DNA of 64,000 bases from Pseudomonas parafulva (GCF_002021815.1 NZ_CP019952.1:2077001-2141000), one strand, 5' to 3'; shown: positions 26,260-36,165, numbered from the stretch's first letter. The notes: generated by a model from the letters alone, not told the origin. Numbers and translations are program-made.

Positions 26260-27672
26260 ATGACCCCCGAAGCGTTTCGCCAGTATGGCCATCAACTGAT
26301 CGACCTGATCGCCGATTACCGCCAGACCGTGCAGCAGCGCCCGGTCATGGCCCAGGTCGAGCCCGGTTACCTGAAGGCGGCGCTGCCGCCGGCCGCGCCG
26401 CAACAGGGCGAGCCGTTCGACGCGATTCTCAAGGACGTGGACGGGTTGATCATGCCGGGCCTGTCCCATTGGCAGCACCCGGATTTCTACGGTTATTTTC
26501 CCTCCAATGGGACGCTGTCCTCCGTGCTGGGGGACTTCCTGAGTACCGGGCTTGGCGTACTGGGCTTGTCGTGGCAATCGAGCCCAGCGTTGAGCGAACT
26601 GGAAGAAACGACCTTGGACTGGTTGCGCCAGATGCTGGGTTTGTCGCAGCAGTGGAGCGGGGTGATTCAGGACACCGCCTCGACCAGCACCCTGGTCGCG
26701 CTCATCTGCGCCCGTGAGCGCTCAAGTGATTACGCCCTGGTCCGTCACGGGCTTCAAGGCCAGGACCAGCCCCTGATCGTGTATGTCAGCGCCCATGCCC
26801 ACAGTTCGGTGGACAAGGCGGCGTTGCTGGCAGGCTTTGGCCGCGACAATATCCGCCTGATCGCGACCGATGAAGCCTATGCGCTGTGCCCGACTGCGCT
26901 CGAGCAGGCCATCGAACAGGACCTGGCGGCTGGCAATCGGCCGTGTGCGATCGTTGCCACCTGCGGCACTACCGCCACTACGGCCCTCGATCCGCTGCGC
27001 GCCATCAGCGCGCTGGCCCAGCAACATGGCCTGTGGCTGCACGTGGACTCAGCCATGTCCGGCTCGGCGATGATACTGCCCGAGTGCCGCTGGATGTGGG
27101 ATGGGATAGAGCTTGCCGATTCGGTGGTGGTCAATGCGCACAAATGGCTGGGGGTAGCGTTCGACTGCTCGGTCTATTATGTGCGCGACCCCCAGCACCT
27201 TGTGCGCGTGATGAGCACCAACCCCAGCTACTTGCAGTCCTCGGTCGATGGGCAGGTCAAGAACCTGCGCGACTGGGGCATTCCCTTGGGGCGCAGGTTC
27301 CGCGCCTTGAAACTGTGGTTCATGTTGCGCGCAGAAGGTGTCGAGGCCTTGCAAGCACGGCTGCGCAGGGACCTGGACAATGCCAGGTGGCTGGCCGAAC
27401 AAGTGCGCGCGGCAAGCGACTGGCAGTTGCTCGCCCCTGTGCCGTTGCAGACGCTGTGCCTTCGGCATTGCCCTGAAGGGATGGCCGGCCAGGCGCTGGA
27501 CGCCCATACCCGAGCCTGGGCCGAGCGCATGAATGCATCGGGCGACGCCTATGTGACGCCCGCGGTGCTCGACGGACGCTGGATGGTGCGTGTGTCGATT
27601 GGCGCCCTGGGCACTGAGAAGGAGGATGTGCAACGTCTCTGGGCCAGGCTGCAGCATGTGGTGCAGGGCTGA
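26260..27672 (+). CDS. ddc: PLP-dependent aromatic L-amino acid decarboxylase (L-DOPA decarboxylase type)
   Basis: 470-aa group II decarboxylase that removes CO2 from an aromatic amino acid. The PLP lysine is in VVNAHKWLG (about residue 294), the pyridine-nitrogen Asp in LHVDSAMSG (about 263), and the pre-PLP His in HAHSSVDKAALLAG (about 183). The N-terminal substrate segment HWQHPDFYGYFPSN matches the aromatic decarboxylases. P. putida KT2440 has an orthologous L-DOPA-selective enzyme, from which I infer substrate. Downstream lies an EamA exporter; a product-export role is possible. Own ATG with GGAG upstream. Confidence 0.87.
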   Translation: MTPEAFRQYGHQLIDLIADYRQTVQQRPVMAQVEPGYLKAALPPAAPQQGEPFDAILKDVDGLIMPGLSHWQHPDFYGYFPSNGTLSSVLGDFLSTGLGVLGLSWQSSPALSELEETTLDWLRQMLGLSQQWSGVIQDTASTSTLVALICARERSSDYALVRHGLQGQDQPLIVYVSAHAHSSVDKAALLAGFGRDNIRLIATDEAYALCPTALEQAIEQDLAAGNRPCAIVATCGTTATTALDPLRAISALAQQHGLWLHVDSAMSGSAMILPECRWMWDGIELADSVVVNAHKWLGVAFDCSVYYVRDPQHLVRVMSTNPSYLQSSVDGQVKNLRDWGIPLGRRFRALKLWFMLRAEGVEALQARLRRDLDNARWLAEQVRAASDWQLLAPVPLQTLCLRHCPEGMAGQALDAHTRAWAERMNASGDAYVTPAVLDGRWMVRVSIGALGTEKEDVQRLWARLQHVVQG

Positions 27673-27839
27673 CAGCCGTGGCGCCCGTACCCGTTGCCCC
27701 AAGGAAAAACACGCTGTGGTGATGATTGAACTTCCGCGTGCCCGGTATCTCTTCTAGAATCCTGCTGCCACGCCCAATCGGGGCGTGCGCGCGGCTTCAT
27801 AATGGCGCAGCGCGGTTTTGCGTCCACTTCGAGAGAGCC

Positions 27840-28718
27840 ATGAGTTCCAGTACCCCGCTGTCCGGCGTCAACCAACCGCTTCGCGGCATCGTGTTGGTGG
27901 TGTGCGCCACGTTCATGTTCGCCAGCCACGACGCCTTGTCCAAGTTCCTGGGAGGGCTGTACCCGATCGTGATGGTGGTGTGGGCACGGTACGTGGTGCA
28001 CACACTGTTGATGGCTGGCATTTTCCTGCCGCGCTCGGGCATCAACGTGTTGCGCACCCGACGCCCGCTGCTGCAAACCTTGCGCGCCTTGAGCCTGCTC
28101 AGCACCAGCCTGCTGTTCACCTCTGGGTTGCAGTACCTGCCATTGGCCGAAGCGACTGCGGTCAACTTCCTTGCACCGGTACTGGTCACTGCCCTGTCTG
28201 TACCACTGCTCAAGGAACGGGTCACGATAGCGCAATGGGTGGCAGTGGTATTGGGCTTTCTGGGGGTGCTGATTGTCGTGCATCCAGGCGGGGCGCTGTT
28301 CACGCCCGCCATCCTGTACCCGTTCGGCTCGGCGCTGGGCTTCTCTTTCTACCAATTGTTGACCCGCATCCTGGCGGCGCACGACAGCCCGACCACCAGC
28401 AATTTCTATGCAGGGTTGTGCAACACCCTGGCCATGAGTGCGCTGGTGCCGTTTTTCTGGGAAACGCCGCGCTGGGACCATGCCTTGCTGATGCTGGCGC
28501 TGGGTGGTTTCGGTATGACCGCTCACCTGCTGCTGACCCAGGCCTTCCGTTTCGCAGCGCCTGCGCTGTTGGCGCCGTTCAGCTACTGCCAGATCGTCTT
28601 CGCTGGCCTGCTAGGCCTGGTGTTCTATGGCCAGACCCCCGATACGCTCAGCCTGGTCGGGATTTGCGTGATCTGCCTCAGTGGGCTGGGGGCAGCCTGG
28701 ATGCAACGGCGGCGTTAG
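27840..28718 (+). CDS. EamA/DMT-family transporter
   Basis: 292-aa inner-membrane protein with about ten spans made of two EamA repeats (residues about 15-150 and 160-290). The first repeat carries LLFTSGLQYLPLAEATAVNFLAPVL and the second FGMTAHLLLTQAFRFAAPALLAPFSYCQI, both typical. ATG 27840 has GAGAG just before it; the longer frame from 27726 is not supported. It follows ddc by 167 bp. Family members export amino acids, metabolites or siderophore-type compounds; substrate unknown. Confidence 0.87.
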   Translation: MSSSTPLSGVNQPLRGIVLVVCATFMFASHDALSKFLGGLYPIVMVVWARYVVHTLLMAGIFLPRSGINVLRTRRPLLQTLRALSLLSTSLLFTSGLQYLPLAEATAVNFLAPVLVTALSVPLLKERVTIAQWVAVVLGFLGVLIVVHPGGALFTPAILYPFGSALGFSFYQLLTRILAAHDSPTTSNFYAGLCNTLAMSALVPFFWETPRWDHALLMLALGGFGMTAHLLLTQAFRFAAPALLAPFSYCQIVFAGLLGLVFYGQTPDTLSLVGICVICLSGLGAAWMQRRR

Positions 28719-28868
28719 CGCACTGGCCAGTGCCACTGCAGATGTGAAAGGCAGTACTGCTGCCAATTCGAAGTCGCTTGGGTACAAACGTGCATGTGGG
28801 TTGCGTGCTGCAATGCTTTCAGGCGGCCGGCCTGACTTGCATGCTCACAACCCCAAGGAATCACGATC

Positions 28869-30080
28869 ATGCACATGCCCGATACCCTCAGGATTCGCAA
28901 TGGCCAGAAGGTCGAAGCGACGTTCTTGGCTCAAGAATATGCCCGCCGGCATGCCGAGGTGCGCACCCTGATGAGCGCCCAGCAGCTCGAGGCACTCGTC
29001 TTTATTTCCTACCACAACGTCAACTACTAGAGTGACTACCTCTATTGCGCGTTTGGGCGCGCCTACGCGGTGGTGATCACCCCTGATCAGGTCGTCCCGA
29101 TCAGTGCCAACATCGATGGCGGTCAGCCATGGCGTCGGTCTATCGGCACCGACAACATCGTCTACACCGACTGGCGGCAGGGCAGTTTTTTCACCGCCCT
29201 GCGCCAGGCGCTGCCGCAGGCGGGGCGCATTGGCGTGGAGGGTGATCACCTGACGCGCCACACCCATGCCGCACTCGCGGCATGCTACCCGCATGCCGGG
29301 CTGGTCGATATCAGCACCGCCTGCATGCGCCTGCGGCTGATCAAGTCGGCTGAAGAGCAGGCCCTGATCCGCCAGGGGGCACAGGTCGCCAAAGTCGGCG
29401 GTGCGGCGGTGATCGACGCGCTGGCTGACCAGGCGCCGGAGTTCGAGGTGGCACTGCATGCCACCCAGGCCATGGTCCGGGACATTGCCAGGCGCTATCC
29501 CGACAGCCAGTTGATGGACACCTGGACGCTGTTTCAATCCGGGCCCAACACCGATGGCGCCCACAATCCGGTAACCAGCCGTCGCGTGGGCCGGGGCGAA
29601 ATCCTCAGCCTCAACTGCTTCCCGATGATCAGCGGCTACTACACGGCGTTGGAGCGCACACTCTTTCTCGATCACTGCCCGGACGAGTACCTGCGCCTGT
29701 GGCAGGTGAACGTTCAGGTGCACGAGGCAGGTCAACGCCTCGTCCGTCCAGGCGTACGGTGTTGCGACATTGCTGCTGAGCTCAATGAAATCTACCGCCA
29801 GCACGACCTGCTGCAATACCGTACCTTCGGCTACGGCCATTCCTTCGGCGTGTTGTGCCACTACTACGGGCGCGAGGCCGGCCTGGAGTTGCGCGAGGAC
29901 ATCGACACCGTTCTGGAGCCGGGCATGGTGGTGTCGATCGAGCCCATGATCATGCTGCCACAGGGCCTGCCAGGGGCAGGCGGCTATCGCGAGCATGACA
30001 TTCTGGTCGTGACCGAGCAGGGGGCCGAGAACATTACTCAGTTCCCCTATGGGCCGCAGCACAACGTCATCTGCAAATGA
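28869..30080 (+). pseudogene. Creatinase (creatine amidinohydrolase) with an in-frame amber codon
   Basis: Creatinase hydrolyses creatine to sarcosine and urea. The full frame spans 403 codons plus stop, exactly the known Pseudomonas creatinase length, and similarity is continuous: IRNGQKVEATF, SYHNVNY, then SDYLYCAFGRAYA, ISANIDGGQPWRR, GAHNPVTSRR with the catalytic His, TALERTLF and SIEPMIMLP with active-site Glu residues. Codon 54 (29028-29030) is TAG where the family has Tyr, a single-base change. Nothing else is broken. AAGGA precedes the ATG at 28869. Restart after the stop would lose the N-terminal domain, so the gene is probably inactive unless suppressed or a sequencing error. Confidence 0.9.
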
Positions 30081-30095
30081 GCAGCGAGCGCTCTG

Positions 30096-30730
30096 TCAGC
30101 GCAAGGCTGCCAGGCGGCGCTGCGCGGAAGGCGAAACACCGAACAGTCGGCTGTACGCCTTGGAAAAGTGCGCCGCCGAGCCGAAGCCGCAGGCCAGTGC
30201 GACGTCGCCAACCGGCGCGTCGCCTTGCAGCAGCAACTGCCTGGCATGGGTTAGCCGTAGTTCCTGGTAATAGCGCGTGGGGGTACGTTGCAGCTGATGC
30301 TTGAACAGGCGCTCGAGCTGACGCACGGTGATGCCGGTCAGGTTGGCCAGCTCGCTGGGTGCCAACGGCTCCTCGAGGTTGGCTTCCATGATCGCAACGA
30401 CTTCAGCGGATGTGCGCCCCGGTGGCAGGGCCGCGCTCGATGGGGTTAAGGCCCGCTACCAACAGTACGTCCAGCGCTGGTCATCACGAGCGTGTAATCG
30501 GGCAGCACGCGCATGCCGTTGCTGGCGGTGACCGGCCCCTCCTGCGCCGCGATCAGTACGCTGTGAAACACGGGCCTACATGCGGCCAGGTTGGCCTTGC
30601 GCAGCGTTTCCACCGCCGATGCCAGGCCGATGGTGGTGAAATTGGGCATGATCAGAAAACCGAATGTCTTGACCGTGCCGGAGTGTGGATTTACCGAAGC
30701 GGGGTGGACCATTGGGCGATTCCTGTGCAA
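30096..30730 (-). pseudogene. GlxA-type AraC regulator, internally deleted and frameshifted
   Basis: The 5' piece (30730 back to 30446) encodes about 94 residues of a DJ-1/PfpI-like domain (TFGFLIMPNFTTIGLASAVETLRKANL), ending in VGSGP and a stop. The 3' piece (30389 back to 30096) encodes the AraC DNA-binding domain (LTGITVRQLERLFKH...CGFGSAAHFSKAYSRLFG). Normal GlxA-type regulators are about 320 aa, so roughly 110-130 codons of the middle are missing and the join changes frame near 30450. It lies convergent to creatinase, whose regulator this family could be, so both seem to be decaying together. Confidence 0.87.
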
Positions 30731-30764
30731 GCTGGGGCATAGTTTGCCCAGAAGGTGGCTGCAA

Positions 30765-32093
30765 GTGAACCCAGAAAACCTGTTGGCCCAGTTGCCAGGC
30801 TACCCGTTGGCCGCCGATGCGATCGAAGTGCTCCCCGATGCCCAGGCCTACCGGGCCTGCCTGCTCGAGCGTATCGGCGCAGCGACCCGGCGGATCGTCA
30901 TCGTGGCGCTCTACTTGCAACATGACGAGGCGGGCCAGGAGGTGCTGGACGCACTCTATCAGGCCAAGGCGGCTCGTCCAGGGCTTGAAATAACCGTCGT
31001 GGTGGACTGGTTCCGGGCCCGGCGTGGCCTGCTGGGGGCGGGCAGGCAGCCTGGCAATGCAGCCTGGTACCAGGCCGAGCGCCAGAGCCGCCAGTTGGAC
31101 ATCGCGATCTACGGCGTGCCTGTGCAGACCCGCGAACTCTTCGGGGTGCTGCACCTCAAGGGTAGCATCATCGATGACTGCGTCATCTACACCGGTGCCA
31201 GCCTCAACAACGTCTACCTGCATCGGTTCGACCGTTACCGGCTCGATCGCTACCACCTGTTCCACAGCAAGGCCCTGGCCGATTGCATGGTCGACCTGGT
31301 GCATCGGCTGCTTCACCCGCAGGCCACGCCGCGCCTGGACCTTCCTGCGCCGCCTTCGACCGCCGATTTGCGCAGTGACATTCGCCGTCTGCGGGCACGG
31401 ATGCGCCGGCTGACATATGCACCAGGCCCTGCAACCGAGCCGGGGAACCTGCGAGTGATTCCGCTGATCGGCGTCGGCAGGCGCAATGCATTGAACAAGA
31501 CGGTGTGCGCGCTGTTGGCCGTGGCCCGCGAACGTATCGTCATCAGCACCCCGTACTTCAATCCGCCGCGGGTCGTGATGCGCGAAATTGACGACGCGTT
31601 GGCACGCGGCGTGCAGGTAGAGTTCATCGTCGGCCATCGTACTGCCAATGACTTCTACGTCCCTCCGGGGGAGCCGTTCCATGCCAGCGGGGCATTGCCT
31701 TATCTGTATGAAGACAACCTCAGGGCCTTTGCGCGCCGTCGCGAGCACCTGCTGGCCAGTGGTCAGCTGCAGGTCCGATTGTGGAACGATCCCGGGCACA
31801 CCTTTCATGCCAAGGGCGTGTGGGTCGATGAACGTTATAGCTTGCTGACCGGCAACAACCTGAACCCGCGCGGCTTCAACCTGGACCTGGAGAACGGCCT
31901 GCTTATCGATGACCCCCTTGGGCAATGGCGGGGGCCGTGCGAGCAGGAGCTGAGCGCATTGCGTGAACATGCCCCGGCTATCGGTTCGGCGCACGCTCTA
32001 GGCGTCAAGGCCGAACACCCCAAACCCGTGCGCAAGCTGCTGCGCAGGCTACGCTATAGTCGGTTGGAACCGTTGATCAAGCGGGTGCTGTAG
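30765..32093 (+). CDS. pssA: CDP-diacylglycerol-serine O-phosphatidyltransferase, PLD type
   Basis: Makes phosphatidylserine from CDP-diacylglycerol and serine, the precursor of phosphatidylethanolamine; a peripheral membrane enzyme in the PLD superfamily. About 442 aa, close to E. coli PssA. Two HKD-type motifs: HLKGSIIDD (about residues 131-139) and HAKGVWVDE (about 347-355), the second followed by TGNNLNPRGFNLDLENG. I chose GTG 30765 with AAGG 10 bases upstream; the frame continues to 30591 but overlaps the GlxA remnant's promoter side. Monocistronic. Confidence 0.87.
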   Translation: MNPENLLAQLPGYPLAADAIEVLPDAQAYRACLLERIGAATRRIVIVALYLQHDEAGQEVLDALYQAKAARPGLEITVVVDWFRARRGLLGAGRQPGNAAWYQAERQSRQLDIAIYGVPVQTRELFGVLHLKGSIIDDCVIYTGASLNNVYLHRFDRYRLDRYHLFHSKALADCMVDLVHRLLHPQATPRLDLPAPPSTADLRSDIRRLRARMRRLTYAPGPATEPGNLRVIPLIGVGRRNALNKTVCALLAVARERIVISTPYFNPPRVVMREIDDALARGVQVEFIVGHRTANDFYVPPGEPFHASGALPYLYEDNLRAFARRREHLLASGQLQVRLWNDPGHTFHAKGVWVDERYSLLTGNNLNPRGFNLDLENGLLIDDPLGQWRGPCEQELSALREHAPAIGSAHALGVKAEHPKPVRKLLRRLRYSRLEPLIKRVL

Positions 32094-32194
32094 GGCAGGC
32101 GCTGTAGTGCGGCCTGCCCGATGGTCGATAGCGTTGATCGGCCGGGCACGCTGTAGGTCCACCCTGTGCATCCCCGACAATAGGCGCTCAAGGA

Positions 32195-34735
32195 ATGGAA
32201 GCAGCTTTTGGCAATGATTCGCCGCGCAGCCGTATGGTTCGCCGCCTTGTGCTGGCTTTTTCGGGCCTGCTTTTGTTGGCGATGATCCTGGGGCTGGTGT
32301 CGCTTTATCGCATCGCCGTTTCGCTCGATCAGCGGGAGCTGGAACAAAGCCAATTCCATGCGAATGCGGCCTTGGCACAGTTGCACAAGGCCGAGCGCGC
32401 CTATCTGTGGACCCATGCTTCCTGGCAGGCAGCTTACGACCATCTGGCGCGTCCAGCGGACCGGCAATGGGCGTTCGATGAGGGCAACGTTGGTGCCACG
32501 CTCTATAGCGATGATGGCTATGCGGGCGTGTTCGTCCTGGATGATCAGGGTACGCTTTATGCAATAGTGCAAGGGCGTCTGACAGACTTGGGTTTCGATC
32601 ACTTCAGCCCCGAGGGTCATCGCATCCTGCAACAAGCCCGCCAGGCCATGGCGCAGAAGCAACCGGCGTCAGGCTACGTCATGTTTGCTGGCCAGCCCGC
32701 GGTCTTTACCTCTGCCGTGATACGTCCTCCTGGCCTCGCCGACAGCCTGGCTAAGCATCACTCGGTGATGGTCTTCATTCGATTGATCGAGGCCGACTTG
32801 CTGAGTCAGATGGGTAAGACGGCCGGCCTCACGGACTTGGCTATCGCGGCAAGCGACAATGCTGCGGACGATATGGGGCATTTGCGACTTCAGGGGGTTC
32901 CCTATCGTTTGACCTGGCGCATGGACCAGCCCGGCAGCGATCTGTTGCAAACGGTATTCACACCGCTGGCGGTGGCGCTGCTGATCATCCTGGCACTGAT
33001 GGTATTGCTTGCACGCTATGCCATGCGCACCAGCGCCGACATTGACCGCAGCTACCATCAGCTGGCTATTTCCAAGCGGGCGCTGGAGGCCAGCGAAGCG
33101 CGCTTCAAGGCCGTGGCCGAGGCGGCTTCCGACTGGATCTGGGAGACCGATGCGCAGCAGCACCTGATCTATCTTTCACCACGCTTTACCGAACTGACCG
33201 GGCACGACGCCGAGCTCTGGCTCAATCAGCCGATCTGCACGTTGTTCGATTGTGAAACCGGTCATGTCGAAACCTGGCTGCACAGCCTGGGCGCCAGCGA
33301 GTCTACCGGCACGCTGCGCTGCCATTACCTGGACAAGGCCGGGCAGCGACGCGAGTGCCGAATCGCGGCCAGGGCCATCATCGAGCACAAAATCTGCAAG
33401 GGATTCCGCGGCACCTGTACCGACATCACCGATGAGGTGGCAGCCCATGCCCGAATTCAGCACCTGTCACAACATGACGCCCTGACCGGGCTGCCCAACC
33501 GTAACAAGCTGTTCCGCTTCCTCGAGGACAGCGCCAAGGTGTCGCGGGCCGTGCTGATGCTCGACCTGGACAACTTCAAGCCGATCAATGACAGCCTCGG
33601 CCACCCGGCCGGTGATGCAGTGTTGATGGAGGTGGCGACGCGGCTTGGTCAAATGACCCGTTCCAGCGACCTGGTAGCGCGCCTGGGCGGGGACGAGTTC
33701 GTCATCGTCCTGATCGCACCGGGCACGCGTGATGAACTCGACCGGTTCTGCGCCCGGCTCATCGACACCCTCAAGCAGCCGATGGCGGTGGAGCACCACA
33801 AGGTACAGATAGGCGCCAGCCTGGGTGTGGTCATCTCCGACGATTACCCAGGTGGCCCTAGCGACCTGATCCGTTATGCCGACGTAGCGCTGTACGGGGC
33901 CAAGCAATCGGGCAAGAACACATGGCGGTATTTCTCCACGCAGATGAGCGCTGCGCTGCTTGAAAAGCGCGTGCTCGAACAGGAGCTGCGCGAAGGCATC
34001 CCCCGTGGCGAACTGCGTTTGCATTTCCAGCCACGGTTCAAGGTGGACGGGGTAACGATCGCCTCCGCCGAAGCGCTGGTGCGCTGGCAGCATCCCCGCC
34101 TTGGGTTGCTGATGCCGGACGAATTTGTCGGCTTGGCCGAGGAAAGCGATGTGATCGTGTTGCTGGGCAACTGGGTGCTGCAGGAGGCTTGCAAGGAGGC
34201 AGGAGCCTGGCCGCTCGATGTGCTGGTGTCCGTGAACATGTCCCCTGCCCAGTTCAGCCGCAGCGACGTGGTACGCGATGTGGCCGAGGCCTTGCGCACC
34301 ACCGGGCTGCCTGCGCACCGGCTGGAGTTGGAAATCACCGAGAACGTGATGCTCAACGACGTTGAAGGCGCGTTGCAGACGATGAACGCATTGAAGGAAC
34401 TTGGTGTGCGCTTGAACATGGACGACTTCGGCACAGGCTATTCGTCACTGGGCTACCTGCGTACTTACCCGTTCGACAGCATCAAGATCGATCGTCGGTT
34501 CGTCCAGTCGCTGGGCAAGAGCAGCAGTGACCGCAGTGTGGTGCAGGCGATCATCAGCCTGGGGAACGCCATGGGCATGACGGTCACGGCCGAGGGGGTG
34601 GAAACTGCGGAGCAGCTCGCTTTGCTCAGTGATGACCAGTGCCATGAGGTGCAGGGTTACTGGTTGAGTCGTCCGGTGGACAACCAGGCGTTGATCTCAT
34701 TGATGGCGTCGGCCGCCACACATACCCCTGATTAA
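32195..34735 (+). CDS. CHASE4-PAS-GGDEF-EAL cyclic-di-GMP protein
   Basis: 846-aa inner-membrane signalling protein. One span at residues about 15-42, a periplasmic CHASE4-like sensor (about 43-255), second span (about 258-282), PAS (about 300-400), GGDEF (about 425-585) and EAL (about 600-840). The cyclase signature RLGGDEF is intact with an RxxD inhibitory site (RSSD) five residues before it. The EAL domain keeps SAEALVRW, ELEITENVM, MDDFGTGYSSL and TAEGVET, so both cyclase and phosphodiesterase activity are possible. Start uncertain: ATG 32195 has AAGGA almost touching it; ATG 32234 is an alternative. Confidence 0.88.
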   Translation: MEAAFGNDSPRSRMVRRLVLAFSGLLLLAMILGLVSLYRIAVSLDQRELEQSQFHANAALAQLHKAERAYLWTHASWQAAYDHLARPADRQWAFDEGNVGATLYSDDGYAGVFVLDDQGTLYAIVQGRLTDLGFDHFSPEGHRILQQARQAMAQKQPASGYVMFAGQPAVFTSAVIRPPGLADSLAKHHSVMVFIRLIEADLLSQMGKTAGLTDLAIAASDNAADDMGHLRLQGVPYRLTWRMDQPGSDLLQTVFTPLAVALLIILALMVLLARYAMRTSADIDRSYHQLAISKRALEASEARFKAVAEAASDWIWETDAQQHLIYLSPRFTELTGHDAELWLNQPICTLFDCETGHVETWLHSLGASESTGTLRCHYLDKAGQRRECRIAARAIIEHKICKGFRGTCTDITDEVAAHARIQHLSQHDALTGLPNRNKLFRFLEDSAKVSRAVLMLDLDNFKPINDSLGHPAGDAVLMEVATRLGQMTRSSDLVARLGGDEFVIVLIAPGTRDELDRFCARLIDTLKQPMAVEHHKVQIGASLGVVISDDYPGGPSDLIRYADVALYGAKQSGKNTWRYFSTQMSAALLEKRVLEQELREGIPRGELRLHFQPRFKVDGVTIASAEALVRWQHPRLGLLMPDEFVGLAEESDVIVLLGNWVLQEACKEAGAWPLDVLVSVNMSPAQFSRSDVVRDVAEALRTTGLPAHRLELEITENVMLNDVEGALQTMNALKELGVRLNMDDFGTGYSSLGYLRTYPFDSIKIDRRFVQSLGKSSSDRSVVQAIISLGNAMGMTVTAEGVETAEQLALLSDDQCHEVQGYWLSRPVDNQALISLMASAATHTPD

Positions 34736-34743
34736 CGTAGCAC

Positions 34744-34860
34744 TTGTAGGGGCGGTCCTTGTGCCGCGGTGGGCCGCGCAGCGGCCCTGGGATTTGAACG
34801 CTGTACCACGGATCGCCGGGGCCGCTGCGCGGCCCATCGCGGCACAAGGGCCGCTCCTAC
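34744..34860. repeat. REPIN: inverted pair of REP elements
   Basis: Left arm from TTGTAGGGGCGGTCCTTGTG at 34744 to about 34788, right arm about 34817 to 34860 ending CCGCTCCTAC. The arms are the same family as 20047-20167, with a few substitutions in the left arm. It separates the two cyclic-di-GMP genes. Confidence 0.9.
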
Positions 34861-34995
34861 CAGAGGGCTGCTATGAAGTTGCAAGTCACGGCAGCAGGAA
34901 AGTCTGGCGCACGCGGTCGTCTGCTGCTCTGAAAATCCAGCGCGAGCGCATACAATCGCCGCCTTTACAAACCACTTCGATAGGCTACACCCGCC

Positions 34996-36165
34996 ATGGC
35001 GCTAGACCCACCTACCATGCTCACCATTTCCATCGCCTTGGCGGCAGCGGCGGCGTTGTACCTGGCAATAGAGTGGCGCAGTGTCCGCGAGTCATCGTTG
35101 CTGTACTGGAGCGCCGGGTTCGCGACCATTACCGTCGGTTGCACCTTGGCGCTGCTGCGAGGCGTTGGCCTTTTGTTCATCGGCATCTGGTTCGCGAACG
35201 GCCTGCTGGTCGTGGCCCATGGCTTGTTCCTGCTGGGCGTGCTGCGCTTCACCCAGGACCGTATTTCGCGGGCCTGGCTGGTGATCGTGCTGATCTGGTT
35301 TGCCCTGTTACTGCTGCCTGCAGGCCCAGAGTGGTCGAAAGTCATGCTGATGACCAACTCGCTGCTGGTTGCCGCCCTGACCTTGAAGGCCAGTAGCCTG
35401 CTGCAGCCGCATGGGCAGTCGCTGAGCGTAGGTGCAGTCCAGTTGCGGTACGTGCTTCTGGTCCATGGGTTGTTCTACGTGATCAAGGCAATCATTGCGA
35501 TTGCGCCGGGCACGTTGATTGACCTGGCCAGTTTCGGTGGGTTGATCATCCAGGTCTCCCTGGTGGAGGGTGCCATGGCGATCATGCTGATCGCGCTGTC
35601 CATGACAGGCACGGTTCGCTACCGCCGCGAAGAACGCATCGCTCGGCTGGCCGCACGGGATCCGCTGACTGCGCTGTACAACCGGCGTGCCCTGGAAGTG
35701 CGTGCGGGGCCTTTCTTCAAGGAGGTCAGCAATGTCCGGCCTGCAGCGTTGTTGTTGATCGATATCGACAATTTCAAGCTGGTGAACGACCTGCATGGGC
35801 ATGCAGCGGGGGACCGGTTGCTGGTGGCCTTGAGTGAAATGATCCGTGCGGTGTTGCCCGAGCGCTCCCTGGCGGCGCGGTTGGGCGGGGATGAGTTCGT
35901 GATTTTGCTCAGTGGGGCTAGCCGTGAAGGGGTCCTGGGGTTGGCCAAGGGACTACGGGAGCAATTTCAGGCCTATGCCGGCGGGGCAGTCCCGACACCT
36001 GCAGCGGTGACGTTGAGCATTGGGGTGAATGTGTTTGACCAGGCGCCAGCGAGTCTGGCGGCGCTGATCGAGCAGGGGGATGTGGCGTTGTACGAGTCCA
36101 AGCGCGCAGGGCGCAACAGCATTCGATTTGTGGAGCGACAGGTGACAGGTGGCGAGTTTTCTTGA
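34996..36165 (+). CDS. Membrane diguanylate cyclase (GGDEF)
   Basis: 389 aa. About seven hydrophobic segments fill residues 8-205 (MASE-like sensor), followed by a GGDEF domain (about 225-380). The active site RLGGDEFVILL is intact (about residues 293-303), so it should make c-di-GMP. The position of the RxxD inhibitory site reads PERS, so product feedback is probably absent. Start ATG 34996; ATG 35017 is a close alternative. It follows the GGDEF-EAL gene in the same direction, but a REPIN lies between them. Confidence 0.87.
   Translation: MALDPPTMLTISIALAAAAALYLAIEWRSVRESSLLYWSAGFATITVGCTLALLRGVGLLFIGIWFANGLLVVAHGLFLLGVLRFTQDRISRAWLVIVLIWFALLLLPAGPEWSKVMLMTNSLLVAALTLKASSLLQPHGQSLSVGAVQLRYVLLVHGLFYVIKAIIAIAPGTLIDLASFGGLIIQVSLVEGAMAIMLIALSMTGTVRYRREERIARLAARDPLTALYNRRALEVRAGPFFKEVSNVRPAALLLIDIDNFKLVNDLHGHAAGDRLLVALSEMIRAVLPERSLAARLGGDEFVILLSGASREGVLGLAKGLREQFQAYAGGAVPTPAAVTLSIGVNVFDQAPASLAALIEQGDVALYESKRAGRNSIRFVERQVTGGEFS

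Noticed and set aside
29028..29030. TAG as a recoded codon (for example pyrrolysine)
   Set aside because: No pyl genes or recoding structure are seen, and the family has ordinary Tyr at this position. A point mutation is simpler.
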